DNA of 64,000 bases from DATMER01 sp963741305 (GTDB lineage: Bacteria; Acidobacteriota; Thermoanaerobaculia; Multivoradales; UBA5704), in assembly GCA_963741305.1 (NCBI GenBank), contig CAVUHL010000003.1, positions 6,386,001 through 6,450,000 on the forward strand. The letters run 5' to 3'. This document shows positions 25,820-34,310 of the stretch, piece after piece (the first letter of the stretch is position 1; each line of letters begins with the position of its first letter). Both the position numbers and the translations under genes were made by a program. The notes beneath the pieces were generated by a model. It did no database searches. It had not been told where the DNA came from and saw nothing but the letters and a program-made list of their open reading frames with translations.

Positions 25820-28402
25820 GTGACCGATCTAGCCCTGCCAACTGCCCTTTCCCTGGAGCCCGAGCGCCCGGCGCGGGTATCGCTGGCCTCCCGAATCCGG
25901 CCGACTTCAGATCCGGACGAGATCCTCGACCTCTTTGTGGACTGGGCCTCCGAGGCCGGGTTCGAGCTCTACCCGGCTCAAGAAGAAGCGCTCCTGGAGA
26001 TCATGGCCGGCCGGCACGTGATCCTGAATACCCCGACCGGCTCGGGCAAGTCGCTGGTGGCGCTCGGCCTGCACTTCAAAGCCCTGTGCGAGGGGCGGAC
26101 CTCTTTCTATACGAGCCCGATCAAGGCGCTCGCCTCCGAGAAGTTCTTCGCCCTCTGCGACGAGTTCGGCGCCGAGAACGTGGGCATGCTCACCGGGGAT
26201 GCCAGCATCAACCCCGACGCCCGGGTGCTCTGCTGCACCGCTGAAGTGCTGTCCAACATGGCGCTCCGCCGGGGAGGCCTCCTCGACGCCCCCCACGTGG
26301 TCATGGATGAGTTCCACTACTACTCCGACCCGGAGCGGGGCGTGGCCTGGCAGATCCCCCTGATCGTGCTCCCCCGCACGCGCTTCCTTCTCATGTCTGC
26401 CACCCTGGGGGATGTCAGCGGGATCGCCGAGCACGTCCGCCGCCGGACGGAGGTCGAGGTCTCCCTGGTCACCTCGGAGCAGCGGCCGGTCCCCCTCGAC
26501 TTCGACTACCGGGAGACGCCGCTCCACGAGACAGTCGAATCCCTGCTGGAAACGGCCAAGTCGCCGATCTACATCGTCAACTTCACCCAGAGGGAGTGCG
26601 CCGAGCTGGCCCAGTCCCTGACCAGCATGAAGATCTCCAGCCGGGAGGTGCGCGAGCGCATCCGCGAAGCCATGGGGGGCGTGCGGCTGGACACTCCCTA
26701 CGGCAAGGAGTTCCGGCGCTTCCTCTCCTTCGGGATCGGCGTGCACCACGCGGGCCTCCTGCCCAAGTACCGGCTCCTCGTCGAGCAGCTCGCGCAGCAG
26801 GGATTGCTGCGGGTGATCTCCGGCACCGACACGCTGGGAGTCGGGGTGAACATCCCGATCCGGACGGTGCTCTTCACCCGCCTGGCCAAGTTCGACGGCC
26901 GCAAGGTCTCGCTCCTCTCGGTGCGGGATTTCAAGCAGATCGCCGGCCGGGCCGGGCGCAAGGGGTTCGACACCGAGGGGAGCGTGGTGGCCCAGGCGCC
27001 GGAGCACATCATCGAGAAGCGCCTGGCGGAGCGAAAAGGGAAAAAAGTTCAGGCGAAGTCAGCCGCCAAGGGGGAGGTCACCTGGACCCAGGAGACCTTC
27101 GACAAGCTGATCACCCGGCCGCCGGAGACCCTGAAGTCGCGCTTCCGGGTCACTCATGGCACGGTCCTCGACCTCCTCCAGCGCGATGCCGAGCTCGACG
27201 ATCCGGACCTGCGCAACTTCGACTCCCTGCGCGACCTCATCAACCGTTGCCACGAGGAAGAGGGATCGAAGGCCCGGCATCTCTCCCAGGCGGCGGTCCT
27301 GGTGCGCTCGCTCTACCGCGCCGGGATCATCCGGATGAAGAGGGACAAGGTGAGCAGCTATCTCTGGGCGGTGGTGGCCGAGGATCTCCAGTGGGACTTC
27401 TCCCTCCATCACGCCCTGTCGCTCTACCTGGTGGAGACGATCGGGCAGCTCGAGACCGATTCCGAGACCTACGCGCTCGACCTGATGACCCTGGTCGAGT
27501 CGATCCTGGAGGACCCGGACGTCATCCTCCGCAGGCAGGTGGACAAGATCAAGGGGGAGCTGGTCGCGCAGCTCAAGGCGGACGGCATCCAGTACGAGGA
27601 GCGGATGGAGCGGCTGGAGGAGATCACGCATCCGAAGCCGCTCTCGGACTTCCTCTATGGCACCTACAACCGCTTCCGGGGGGAGCACCCCTGGGTGGGC
27701 GGGCACGACGTCCATCCGAAGTCGATCGCCCGCGAGATGTACGAGGGGTACATGTCCTTCGCGGACTATGTGAAGAGATACGGCCTGCAGCGCAGCGAGG
27801 GGGTGCTGCTACGCTATCTTTCTCAGCTCTACAAGACGCTGGACCAGAGCGTGCCCGAGTACGCGAAGACGGCCGAGGTCTGGGATGCCCTGGGCTACTT
27901 CCGGGCGCTGATCCACCACACGGACACGAGCCTCCTGGAAGAGTGGGAGAGCCTGCTCCACCCCGAGCTGCGCCTGATGCGCCTGCAGCGCCACCAGGCC
28001 GCCGAGGCGCTCTGGCTCAAGCAGCTCCTGGCCGACCCCAAGGCCTTCGCCGCGAGGATGAGGGCCGAGCTGCACCTGCTGGTCCGCGCCCTCGCCGAGA
28101 AGGAGTGGGAGGACGCCTCCGCGGCGGTGCTCCAGGACCCGGACGACCCCTGGACCCCGGAGCGTTTCGAGGAGTCGATGAAGCCTTTCTACGAGGAGTA
28201 CGGCGAGCTGGTCTTCACCCCCGAGGCCCGCCGCCACCAGCACACCCACATCCGCGAGGTGGACGAGCGCGTCTGGGAAGTGGCCCAGACGATGCTCGAT
28301 CCCCAGGGCGACAACCTCTGGGCCGTCCAGGGGATCGTGGATCTGCGGGACCCGGATGTGATGGACGGGCCGCTGGTGAAGGTGGCGCGGGTGTCGGCGT
28401 AG
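25820..28402 (+). CDS. Ski2-like DEAD/DEAH-box helicase with DUF3516 region
   Basis: This 860-residue superfamily 2 helicase has motif Q/I as YPAQEEALLEIMAGRHVILN followed by TPTGSGKS, motif II DEFH (box DEFHYYSDPERG), motif III SATLGD, and motif VI QIAGRAGRKG. The C-terminal half, from about residue 420, is the DUF3516 type seen in actinobacterial and acidobacterial helicases. It probably remodels RNA or nucleic-acid duplexes. The substrate is unknown. Translation starts at GTG because the upstream ATG frame closes at once. There is no Shine-Dalgarno sequence. Confidence 0.93.
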   Translation: MTDLALPTALSLEPERPARVSLASRIRPTSDPDEILDLFVDWASEAGFELYPAQEEALLEIMAGRHVILNTPTGSGKSLVALGLHFKALCEGRTSFYTSPIKALASEKFFALCDEFGAENVGMLTGDASINPDARVLCCTAEVLSNMALRRGGLLDAPHVVMDEFHYYSDPERGVAWQIPLIVLPRTRFLLMSATLGDVSGIAEHVRRRTEVEVSLVTSEQRPVPLDFDYRETPLHETVESLLETAKSPIYIVNFTQRECAELAQSLTSMKISSREVRERIREAMGGVRLDTPYGKEFRRFLSFGIGVHHAGLLPKYRLLVEQLAQQGLLRVISGTDTLGVGVNIPIRTVLFTRLAKFDGRKVSLLSVRDFKQIAGRAGRKGFDTEGSVVAQAPEHIIEKRLAERKGKKVQAKSAAKGEVTWTQETFDKLITRPPETLKSRFRVTHGTVLDLLQRDAELDDPDLRNFDSLRDLINRCHEEEGSKARHLSQAAVLVRSLYRAGIIRMKRDKVSSYLWAVVAEDLQWDFSLHHALSLYLVETIGQLETDSETYALDLMTLVESILEDPDVILRRQVDKIKGELVAQLKADGIQYEERMERLEEITHPKPLSDFLYGTYNRFRGEHPWVGGHDVHPKSIAREMYEGYMSFADYVKRYGLQRSEGVLLRYLSQLYKTLDQSVPEYAKTAEVWDALGYFRALIHHTDTSLLEEWESLLHPELRLMRLQRHQAAEALWLKQLLADPKAFAARMRAELHLLVRALAEKEWEDASAAVLQDPDDPWTPERFEESMKPFYEEYGELVFTPEARRHQHTHIREVDERVWEVAQTMLDPQGDNLWAVQGIVDLRDPDVMDGPLVKVARVSA

Positions 28403-28410
28403 GGCCGGGG

Positions 28411-28827
28411 TCAGAAGAGGAAGTCAGCGATCTGGCTACCGGCGGCGATCCCCTCCACGTATTTGAAGTGAGGGTCGTACGTGAACACAGCCAGCCCATG
28501 CTGAATTGCGCTGGCAGCGATCCACATGTCATTCGTCGGGATGGGCTTCCCTCGTCGCCTCAGGCTGGCAAAGACCCGGCCATAGTGATCGGCAGTCCTC
28601 TCGTCGACGGAGAACACCGTAACGCCGTCCGCACCCAGGAACACCGTCAGGGCCTCACGGTTCGAGACCTCTCGCGTCCCAGCGGCGAACCCTCCAAGCA
28701 GTTCGCCCAAAATGACCGTATTGAGGCCGACGAAGGGGGCATGGCGAATGATCTCAACGGCCTCCGGCACACCTTCCCGGAAAGCAGCGTATGCGTTGGT
28801 GTCGAGGAGAATTCCCTTCAGCGCCAC
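28411..28827 (-). CDS. PIN-domain toxin, VapC-like
   Basis: The 138-residue protein has the PIN acidic site: D9 in GILLDTNAYAAF, a Glu in VILGELLGGFA, and D in IPTNDMWIAASAIQHG plus TYDPHFKYVEG. These four positions bind Mg/Mn for ribonuclease action, typically on tRNA or rRNA. The antitoxin gene overlaps its start by 10 bp. The pair is divergent from a second PIN module about 600 bp away. GTG start at 28827. Confidence 0.93.
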   Translation of the reverse strand: MALKGILLDTNAYAAFREGVPEAVEIIRHAPFVGLNTVILGELLGGFAAGTREVSNREALTVFLGADGVTVFSVDERTADHYGRVFASLRRRGKPIPTNDMWIAASAIQHGLAVFTYDPHFKYVEGIAAGSQIADFLF

Positions 28828-29072
28828 AGATCCTGATCCACCCGGCTGAAGAGTTCCGTGGCATTCCGAAACTCCGAGGCTTCTTCCGCGGTCCAGGTTC
28901 CCGCGAGATCGCCCAGGTCACGATAGACAGGAAGATCCTTCTCATGGCCGATACTCTGACGGATGAGATCCTTCAGGATCGCCTGCTCCTCAACGCCGCG
29001 CCGCGCCGCCTCTTGAGCGATCCAGGCCGCACTCGCCTCGTCCAGATCTCGAATGGTGATTGTTCTAGACAT
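28818..29072 (-). CDS. Antitoxin of a VapBC-type module (ribbon-helix-helix)
   Basis: The 84-residue protein begins MSRTITIRDLDEASAAWIAQ, a FitA/VapB ribbon-helix-helix DNA-binding start. Its C-terminal half (RDLGDLAGTWTAEEASEFRN) would wrap the toxin. I chose the start at 29072. GGAGGAGAGG lies just upstream, with TACAAT about 20 bp further. It presumably represses its own promoter together with the toxin. Confidence 0.85.
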   Translation of the reverse strand: MSRTITIRDLDEASAAWIAQEAARRGVEEQAILKDLIRQSIGHEKDLPVYRDLGDLAGTWTAEEASEFRNATELFSRVDQDLWR

Positions 29073-29151
29073 CATGGCCTCTCCTCCCGGCTATTGTACC
29101 GGACTGCCCGCTGTGCCTACCCTGAGAAGATGATACGGATTCCTGGGGCCC

Positions 29152-29385
29152 GGAACTGACTTCCGGGGGCGGGTAACTGACTTCCGAACCCAGGTAAGTG
29201 AGCTCCGGGCCACAGGTAAGTGATTTCCCGGTACAGGTAAGTCATTTACCAGGGCCGCGAGGTGACTTACGGGGAGCAGGTCAGTGAGATCCGAGGGCAG
29301 GTAACTGACTTCCCAGCCCAGGTAAAGTGACTTCGGGACGCAGGAAAGTCACTTACAGACGCGGGGGAACCGTCTTCCGGATCGG
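29152..29385. repeat. Array of degenerate 21-22-bp repeats (array B)
   Basis: About eleven units of 21 or 22 bp fill the space between two divergent toxin-antitoxin modules. The core is GTAAGTGACTTCC or close variants, with AAGT-G-ACTT as an odd-length dyad. The following 8-9 bp are G/C-rich and unconserved. Stops occur in most frames, so it does not encode a peptide on either strand throughout. That supports a DNA- or RNA-level role. Confidence 0.8.
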
Positions 29386-29399
29386 CGAAGGCGCGGATC

Positions 29400-29428
29400 T
29401 TGGCAACGCCAGTCTCCTGAGTTAGAAT
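29400..29428 (+). promoter_or_regulatory. Strong sigma70-like leaderless promoter
   Basis: TTGGCA, a 17-bp spacer and TAGAAT. The -10 ends six bases before the antitoxin ATG at 29435, so the mRNA would start at the codon. Confidence 0.7.
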
Positions 29429-29434
29429 CTTTCC

Positions 29435-29695
29435 ATGGTCAAGAGGTGCTCGATCGTTGAAGCCGGGGATGAGCTTCCGACGCTCGTCCGGGAGGCGGAG
29501 AGCGGTGTCCGGATCGAGCTGATCCGGGATGGAAGGTCCGTGGCAGCGATCGTCCCTCTTTTCGATGACGATCGGGATCTAGGCGTCATCGGCAACTCGC
29601 TGGACCACCTGTTTGGATGCTGGTCGGCTCAGGAAGAGCAGGAGTTCCTCCAAGCCATTGAGGTCTTTGAGCAGGTCGACGAGCCTCTCGGGTGA
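29435..29695 (+). CDS. Phd/YefM-like antitoxin
   Basis: The 86-residue protein starts MVKRCSIVEAGDELPTLVRE and has the Phd/YefM pattern VRIELIRDGRSVAAIVPLFD. A C-terminal helix (CWSAQEEQEFLQAIEVFEQV) would neutralise the toxin. Its last codons overlap the toxin GTG start (GTGA), a normal coupling in these modules. It lies downstream of array B and a leaderless promoter. Confidence 0.88.
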   Translation: MVKRCSIVEAGDELPTLVREAESGVRIELIRDGRSVAAIVPLFDDDRDLGVIGNSLDHLFGCWSAQEEQEFLQAIEVFEQVDEPLG

Positions 29696-30084
29696 GGATC
29701 CTGCTCGACACCAACGCCTACTCATCGTTGATGAGGGGCACCCGCGAGCTCATTCTCCAGGTCCACAGCTCGAAGCGAGTCTTTCTTTCGACGATCGTGG
29801 TGGGTGAGCTTCTCTATGGGTTCTTCTACGGTTCACGGCGTGAAGACAACCTGAGAAGGCTGAACGAGTTCCTGCGAGACCATCGGGTAACCGTAGTCCC
29901 TGTCAGCTTTACCACGGCCGAGCTCTTCGGCCGGATCTCCGCCGAGCTTAGGAGGAAGGGCTCGCTCATCCCCTCGAACGACATCTGGATCGCGGCACAC
30001 GCCATGGAGACAGGATCCAGCCTCCTTTCCCATGATCCTCACTTCGAAAGAGTTGAGGGTTTGGACTGGCAAGCTCTCTCTTAG
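29692..30084 (+). CDS. PIN-domain toxin, VapC-like
   Basis: 130 residues with the PIN site: D in MRILLDTNAYSSLMRG, Glu in VVGELLYGFFYG, D in IPSNDIWIAAHAMETG and SHDPHFERVEGLD. Closely similar in plan to the toxin at 28411, so these two modules may be diverged duplicates. Expected to be an RNase held inactive by the partner antitoxin. The stop at 30084 is followed seven bases later by array C. Confidence 0.93.
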   Translation: MRILLDTNAYSSLMRGTRELILQVHSSKRVFLSTIVVGELLYGFFYGSRREDNLRRLNEFLRDHRVTVVPVSFTTAELFGRISAELRRKGSLIPSNDIWIAAHAMETGSSLLSHDPHFERVEGLDWQALS

Positions 30085-30090
30085 CCCCTG

Positions 30091-30384
30091 CGGACGATTC
30101 CCCTCCCGGGACGCAACATTCGCCAAGGTCTCCGAAGCATTCCGACCGGCTAGCCGGCGGTCCCCCCTGGCTCGGGGACTGTTCCCCTCCTCTCGTGAAT
30201 GTTTCACGCCGGGCTCCGAATGATTCACAGTGGGCCGGGAATGCTTCACGCGCGCACGGGAACGTTCCGCCATCCTTCGGGAATGATTCCCGGCCTCGTG
30301 CGAATGTTCGCGCCGTCGGTGCGGATGCTTCAGGAGTATCCGGGAATGCTCCGGCGGAGCTCGGGAATGAGGCGCGGGAGCTAG
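30091..30384. repeat. Fourteen-unit array of 21-bp repeats (array C)
   Basis: Fourteen units of exactly 21 bp tile 30091-30384 with no gap. Bases 1-10 follow GGAATGNTTC (dyad GGAA-TGN-TTCC; one unit is the perfect GGAACGTTCC). Bases 11-21 vary. In three frames it could be read as heptapeptides (for example NxSxxxG on the plus strand), but no ribosome site is seen. It lies between convergent genes. Confidence 0.9.
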
Positions 30385-30414
30385 TCAGCGGATGTAGCGT
30401 TGGGAAGTGAGTGC

Positions 30415-30438
30415 GCGGGGGGCCATCCGGCCCCCCGC
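30415..30438 (-). terminator. GC-rich hairpin after the TPR-like gene
   Basis: A perfect 10-bp stem (GCGGGGGGCC/GGCCCCCCGC) with an ATCC loop lies 18 bp past the stop at 30457. No T run follows, so intrinsic termination would be weak. Confidence 0.5.
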
Positions 30439-30456
30439 CGCTCTTACAGGCGCGGC

Positions 30457-30921
30457 TCAGTTGCTGGAGGGAGAGCCGGGTGCCGGCTGGGTGGCGATGG
30501 CCAAGCCCTTGGCCTCTTCGTAGCAGGACGAGGCCGTCGGGCTGTCCCTCTTCAGGCCCAGGGCCTGCCAGCAGGAATCCATCGCGGCCTTCCGGTCGCC
30601 CTTCTCGATCGAGATCTGGCCGAGGGCCACCAGCGCGTCATGGTTCGGGTGCAGCGCGGTGGAGCTCTTGAGCTCGGTCCAGGCCTTCTCCAGGAGCTTC
30701 GCCTTCTTCTTGGCGTCCGTCTCGGTGCTGGCCTTCTCCTTGAAGCGCAGGCCCTTGGCGAGATGGTCCGCGGCCTTTACCTGCGGGTCCTTGTAGTTGC
30801 CCCCGAAATTGGTGTTCGAGGGGCCCCGGTCGCCCAGCGGGCCTCCGAACTGTGCGGACGCCGGGACGGCAAGCCCCAGGGTCAGGATGGCAATGGCGGA
30901 CAGCTTCTTGAAGGTGTTCAT
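30457..30921 (-). CDS. Secreted TPR-like protein
   Basis: The start at 30921 has AGGAGAGGA upstream and gives a signal peptide (MNTFKKLSAIAILTLGLAVP, then ASA). The mature part of about 130 residues has helical TPR-like repeats: KAKLLEKAWTELKSSTALHP and NHDALVALGQISIEKGDRKA. The C-terminus is Pro/Ser-rich. It probably mediates protein contacts in the periplasm. The open frame of the VWA-like gene runs over it in another phase on the same strand, which is unlikely to be real coding there. Confidence 0.75.
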   Translation of the reverse strand: MNTFKKLSAIAILTLGLAVPASAQFGGPLGDRGPSNTNFGGNYKDPQVKAADHLAKGLRFKEKASTETDAKKKAKLLEKAWTELKSSTALHPNHDALVALGQISIEKGDRKAAMDSCWQALGLKRDSPTASSCYEEAKGLAIATQPAPGSPSSN

Positions 30922-32530
30922 GACAGGGTCCTCTCCTTTGGTGAGATCTTGCAACTTCTGTTATACGGGTCCAGGGGTAAATTTGTTGTGGCTCATCGCG
31001 CCAACAGCTCCAAATCGGCGATTGGGCCCGGTCGAGCTCCTCACCCTCTTTGCCGAGGGCGCGCACCACGAGCTCGTGCGGGACGAGGCCGTCGCCGAGG
31101 GCCAGGCTGCCGGTCCAGAGGGGACCCTTCACCCGGCCCAGGCTCTTGCCGTCGAGCTGGAGCTCCAGCTCGCTCACGTCCCCTCGGGTCCCGACCTGCA
31201 GCGGCTGGTCTCCGGCTACCAGGGAGGGGAAGGCGGTGACGAGATCGATGGAAGCTGGCTCCTGGCGGGGAGGGGCCGGCGGCAGGTCCACGGCCCCGGC
31301 CATCGCGATCCCCCGGACCTTGGGGGAGAGGCGGATGGACTGCGGCAGGTGGCGGCCCTCGATCCAGATGATCCGCTGCCGCTCCAGCGCCAGGGTGGAC
31401 TTGCGGAACGCGCGGCCCATGAGCTCGGAGCTGTAGGCGTGCTCGATCTCCCCCCAGTCCTTCAGGCCCGAGGTGTCGCGGTCCACGGTCCAGACGGACA
31501 GCGGCACACGGATGGAGGAGAGGTAGCGCCGCACGGTGACCGGGTCGTACAGGCTGCCGTCCTGGGAGCGGGAGTCCACGACGAGCACGACGATCCGCCG
31601 CCGGCCGCCGGCCATGGCGTGCAGGCCGGCCACCGCGGCGGCGTCGCCGAAGCGTAGCCGCGACGAGGCGTCCGGCTTGAAGAAGCCATCGACGAGGTGA
31701 GGGCCGAGGCCTTTGTTGCCCTCGAAGTGGGGCGACAGGTCGAACAGGTCGGAGCGCATCCCCTCGCCCTGGTAGGCCTTGGACCAGGGCGAAACGATCC
31801 GGATCAGGTCGCCGCGGTTGACCAATGGCATGAGGATCCCGAACACACCGCCGACCTGGGCCCGCACGGCCTCCGGGCCGGGGACGCGCACCAGGTAGAG
31901 CTCGCCCGGTCCCTCTTCCACGGCCGCGACCCGGAGCGGGGTGCCATCGTCCTTGACGAACCAGCCCTGCAGGCCGGTGACGGCGGGCAGTCGCCCTTTC
32001 AGGACCTCCACGGGCACGGCGGTCAGCTCGGTATGGGCCTCGCCCGCCTCGCCGCCGAAGATCAGGTCCTTGCGCGCCACGATGTTGGACGGGAAGCGCA
32101 GCTCGGCCGTCAGCACATGGGTCGAGCCCGGATCGTAGGAGGGGAGGCTCGCCCGGCGCTGGCCGTCGAGCCGGACCTCGTGGCCGTCGAGGGTGAGGGT
32201 GGTCTGGACCGGCGGCTCGTGGGTGAGCCGCTCCCAGGAGAGCCGCACCGTCCGGGGATTTTCGAGGGCGATCTCCACCTCGGCGGGTGGGCGCGGCATG
32301 TTGATCCCCTGACGGGTGCGGGCGACCTCCTTGCCGGAGGCGTCCAGGGCACGGGCCACGAGCTCGTGCGGAGCGAGGCCGGAGCCGAAATCAATGCTCC
32401 CCGTCCAGGGGGGACCGTTCAGGCGCTGCGCCACGGAGCCATCCAAGAGGATCTCGATCGAGGCCACGGGACCGCTCACCGAGAGCTCGAACGGCTGGAC
32501 CCCGGAGGTCAGTCCCAGGAACAGGGTCAA
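30638..32530 (-). CDS. Secreted VWA-like protein, frame disrupted near the C-terminus
   Basis: The start is TTG at 32530 after a hydrophobic stretch (LLHIAFLTLFLGLTSG). Two Ig-like repeats (WTGSIDFGSGLAPHELVARA near the start; WTGSLALGDGLVPHELVVRA near residue 490) flank a central VWA-like domain with RRRIVVLVVDSRSQDGSLYD. After residue about 505, near 31020, the sequence loses the Ig-like pattern and overlaps the next gene. A +1 shift there would end at a TAA at 30961, 40 bp before that gene. I therefore suspect one indel at about 31020. Real extent is probably 30961-32530. Confidence 0.6.
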   Translation of the reverse strand: MTLFLGLTSGVQPFELSVSGPVASIEILLDGSVAQRLNGPPWTGSIDFGSGLAPHELVARALDASGKEVARTRQGINMPRPPAEVEIALENPRTVRLSWERLTHEPPVQTTLTLDGHEVRLDGQRRASLPSYDPGSTHVLTAELRFPSNIVARKDLIFGGEAGEAHTELTAVPVEVLKGRLPAVTGLQGWFVKDDGTPLRVAAVEEGPGELYLVRVPGPEAVRAQVGGVFGILMPLVNRGDLIRIVSPWSKAYQGEGMRSDLFDLSPHFEGNKGLGPHLVDGFFKPDASSRLRFGDAAAVAGLHAMAGGRRRIVVLVVDSRSQDGSLYDPVTVRRYLSSIRVPLSVWTVDRDTSGLKDWGEIEHAYSSELMGRAFRKSTLALERQRIIWIEGRHLPQSIRLSPKVRGIAMAGAVDLPPAPPRQEPASIDLVTAFPSLVAGDQPLQVGTRGDVSELELQLDGKSLGRVKGPLWTGSLALGDGLVPHELVVRALGKEGEELDRAQSPIWSCWRDEPQQIYPWTRITEVARSHQRRGPCHEHLQEAVRHCHPDPGACRPGVRTVRRPAGRPGPLEHQFRGQLQGPAGKGRGPSRQGPALQGEGQHRDGRQEEGEAPGEGLDRAQELHRAAPEP

Positions 32531-32853
32531 GAACGCGATATGCAGCAGGTGCTCCGTCCTCCAGCCGGGTCAGGTGCTGCCTCGAATCGCTTGCTTTCGC
32601 ACCTCATTGCTAATGTGATGCCTGCGCCATGAAACGTTTCCGCTGAAACGCTCAATCCTCAATGAAACGCCGGTCCCACGGGGTTTTCCCCGGTAACGTG
32701 CGCAGAGTAGGTTCCCGGATTGAGCCAGCGTCGCCGCCTTGGGTTGTCCTCTGGAGTGGTCGTTTCAGTCCTCCTGCTCGGGCTCGCCCGAGGCCGCCCG
32801 CTCGTTCCTGGGCGGCTTCGTCACGCTGCCCTGAGGGGCTTCCTACCGCTGTG
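32531..32853. other. Gene-free spacer
   Basis: The 323 bp before array D hold no convincing gene. Three GAAACG words occur near 32631, 32645 and 32664, but without regular spacing. The rest probably contains the promoter of the VWA-like gene, which I cannot place. Confidence 0.5.
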
Positions 32854-32979
32854 GCTCAAGATCCAGCGGCAGCCGCTTCGAGTCGAGCGACCGAGGCTTG
32901 GGGGCAAGCGAACGTGGCTTGACGTCCAGCGCTCATGGCTTGGAGACAAGCGGCCGTGGCTTGGCGCCCGGCATCACCC
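32854..32979. repeat. Six-unit 21-bp repeat array (array D)
   Basis: Six 21-bp units share GCTT-N6-AAGC (for example GCTTGGAGACAAGC and GCTTGGGGGCAAGC), the same core as arrays A and E. It overlaps the stop codon of the tldE gene by 6 bp. Confidence 0.85.
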
Positions 32980-34305
32980 TCTCAATTCCAGCCCGCTCAC
33001 CAGGAGGGTCGGAGCTCCGATCATCCCGGCGAGCGGCTGGAAGGTGAGGTCCCGCCCGACACCCGCGATCCCCTGGAGGAAGTCGCTGATGCCGCCGCAG
33101 AGCCAGGCCCGGGCGACCGGCGCGCTCGCCCGGCCGGACTCGACCGCGAAGCCGCAGACGGGCAGGGCGAAAGTGCCCGCGCCGAGGTCGAACCGGCCGC
33201 CGCCCGTGGCATCGATCAGGTAATAACCCTGGGCCATGGAGCCGAGCAGCGCCGCCACCGCGATGCGCGGGTCCGGCTTCAGATAGAGGTGGGTGGGTCC
33301 GGCGGCAGGAAGATCGCGCCATCCGGGCCGGGCCGTGCAGCCGGAAGCGGCGCCCATCCCCGGGTGGGACTCGGCTTGCCACCAGGTGAGGAGAGGCTGC
33401 CGGAACACCCCTTCCTCGACCAGGACGACCTCGCGCGTGGGCACGCCTTCGCCGTCGACCGGGGCTTCGAGCACCCCGCCGGCCGCGCCGGGCAGCCGGC
33501 CGTTGTCGATCAGGGTCAGCCGCTCGCTGCCGATCTTGCCGCGCCGGTCGCGCAGCCCGGCGAGCAGGGTTCCCGCCCGGGGACCCACCAGCATCGGAAG
33601 GAGGCCGCAGAGGAGCCGCGCCACGATCGGGGGCGCGAGCAGGAGCTCGCCATGGTCGCGGTCCGGCGGCGCGCCCTGGGCGGAGACGGCGAGGCGGTCG
33701 GCCAGCCGGCGCGCCAGGGCCGTGGGGTGGAACCGGAGCGCTTCCCGGGCCGAGAGGTAGACCGACGCCGTCGGCGCCGGGTGGCCGGGGCCGGCAGCTT
33801 CCAGGTGGAGGGTCGCAAGCCGGGCGCGGGTGCGGGCGCGCACCCCCCGGCTGTTGACGACCTCGCTCTCGCTCGATCCGTCCTCCAGCGCGGCGCGCAG
33901 CAGCCGCGCCCCCGGCAGCTCGGAGGCGAGCTCCCGGCCGAGGCTCTCCAGGAGCTTGAGCCCCTCGCGCTCGCCCACGAGGGGAGCGTCGAATTCGGAA
34001 GGGTCGCTCCAGGGTGCCGTCTCCAACGCCGAGGAGGGCTCGGGCAGGCGCAGTGGCCGGCCGGTCGCCTCGGGCCAGGGCCAGCCCGGGAGAGGCTCAC
34101 CCGTCCCCGCGGCGAAAAAGGACCGGCGCGGATCGCCCGCGCGCACCGCCCAGCCCTGCTCCTGGCTGAAGACGGAGGAATCGGTGTGCGGCGTGATCTC
34201 CAGGCGGCGGGAGCGGCCCCGCTTGGCGAAGACCTCCACATCCGGCATGCCGCGCCGCCTCAGCGCGACCATGACCTCGTCGAGGAGTGGCGCCGTCAAT
34301 GTCAT
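32974..34305 (-). CDS. TldE/PmbA-family protein
   Basis: This is the non-catalytic partner of TldD. The two form a protease complex that cleaves unfolded peptides and, in some bacteria, modified-peptide leaders. Start at 34305 (MTLTAPLLDEVMVALRRRGM). The 443-residue protein has PmbA features, such as EITPHTDSSVFSQEQGWAVR, SSESEVVNSRGVRARTRARL and the C-terminal LCGGISDFLQGIAGVGRDLT. It lacks the HExxxH site. It follows tldD after 5 bp. The end of the gene runs into array D. Confidence 0.88.
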   Translation of the reverse strand: MTLTAPLLDEVMVALRRRGMPDVEVFAKRGRSRRLEITPHTDSSVFSQEQGWAVRAGDPRRSFFAAGTGEPLPGWPWPEATGRPLRLPEPSSALETAPWSDPSEFDAPLVGEREGLKLLESLGRELASELPGARLLRAALEDGSSESEVVNSRGVRARTRARLATLHLEAAGPGHPAPTASVYLSAREALRFHPTALARRLADRLAVSAQGAPPDRDHGELLLAPPIVARLLCGLLPMLVGPRAGTLLAGLRDRRGKIGSERLTLIDNGRLPGAAGGVLEAPVDGEGVPTREVVLVEEGVFRQPLLTWWQAESHPGMGAASGCTARPGWRDLPAAGPTHLYLKPDPRIAVAALLGSMAQGYYLIDATGGGRFDLGAGTFALPVCGFAVESGRASAPVARAWLCGGISDFLQGIAGVGRDLTFQPLAGMIGAPTLLVSGLELRG

Positions 34306-34310
34306 GGTAC

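Noticed and set aside
26596..28836. Second long frame inside the helicase gene
   Set aside because: It is rich in Arg, Gly and Pro and has no domain. The helicase frame carries all motifs.
30091..30384. CRISPR array
   Set aside because: The 21-bp units have a short conserved core and a continuous degenerate remainder. There are no identical repeats of 24 bp or more, no unique spacers and no cas genes in the window.
32631..32669. A further repeat array based on GAAACG
   Set aside because: Three copies exist but spacing is 14 and 19 bp, with no extended similarity.
32720..33223. Plus-strand protein that includes the array D heptapeptides
   Set aside because: It runs over array D and then antisense to tldE, with no start signal. 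The heptad pattern comes from the 21-bp DNA period.
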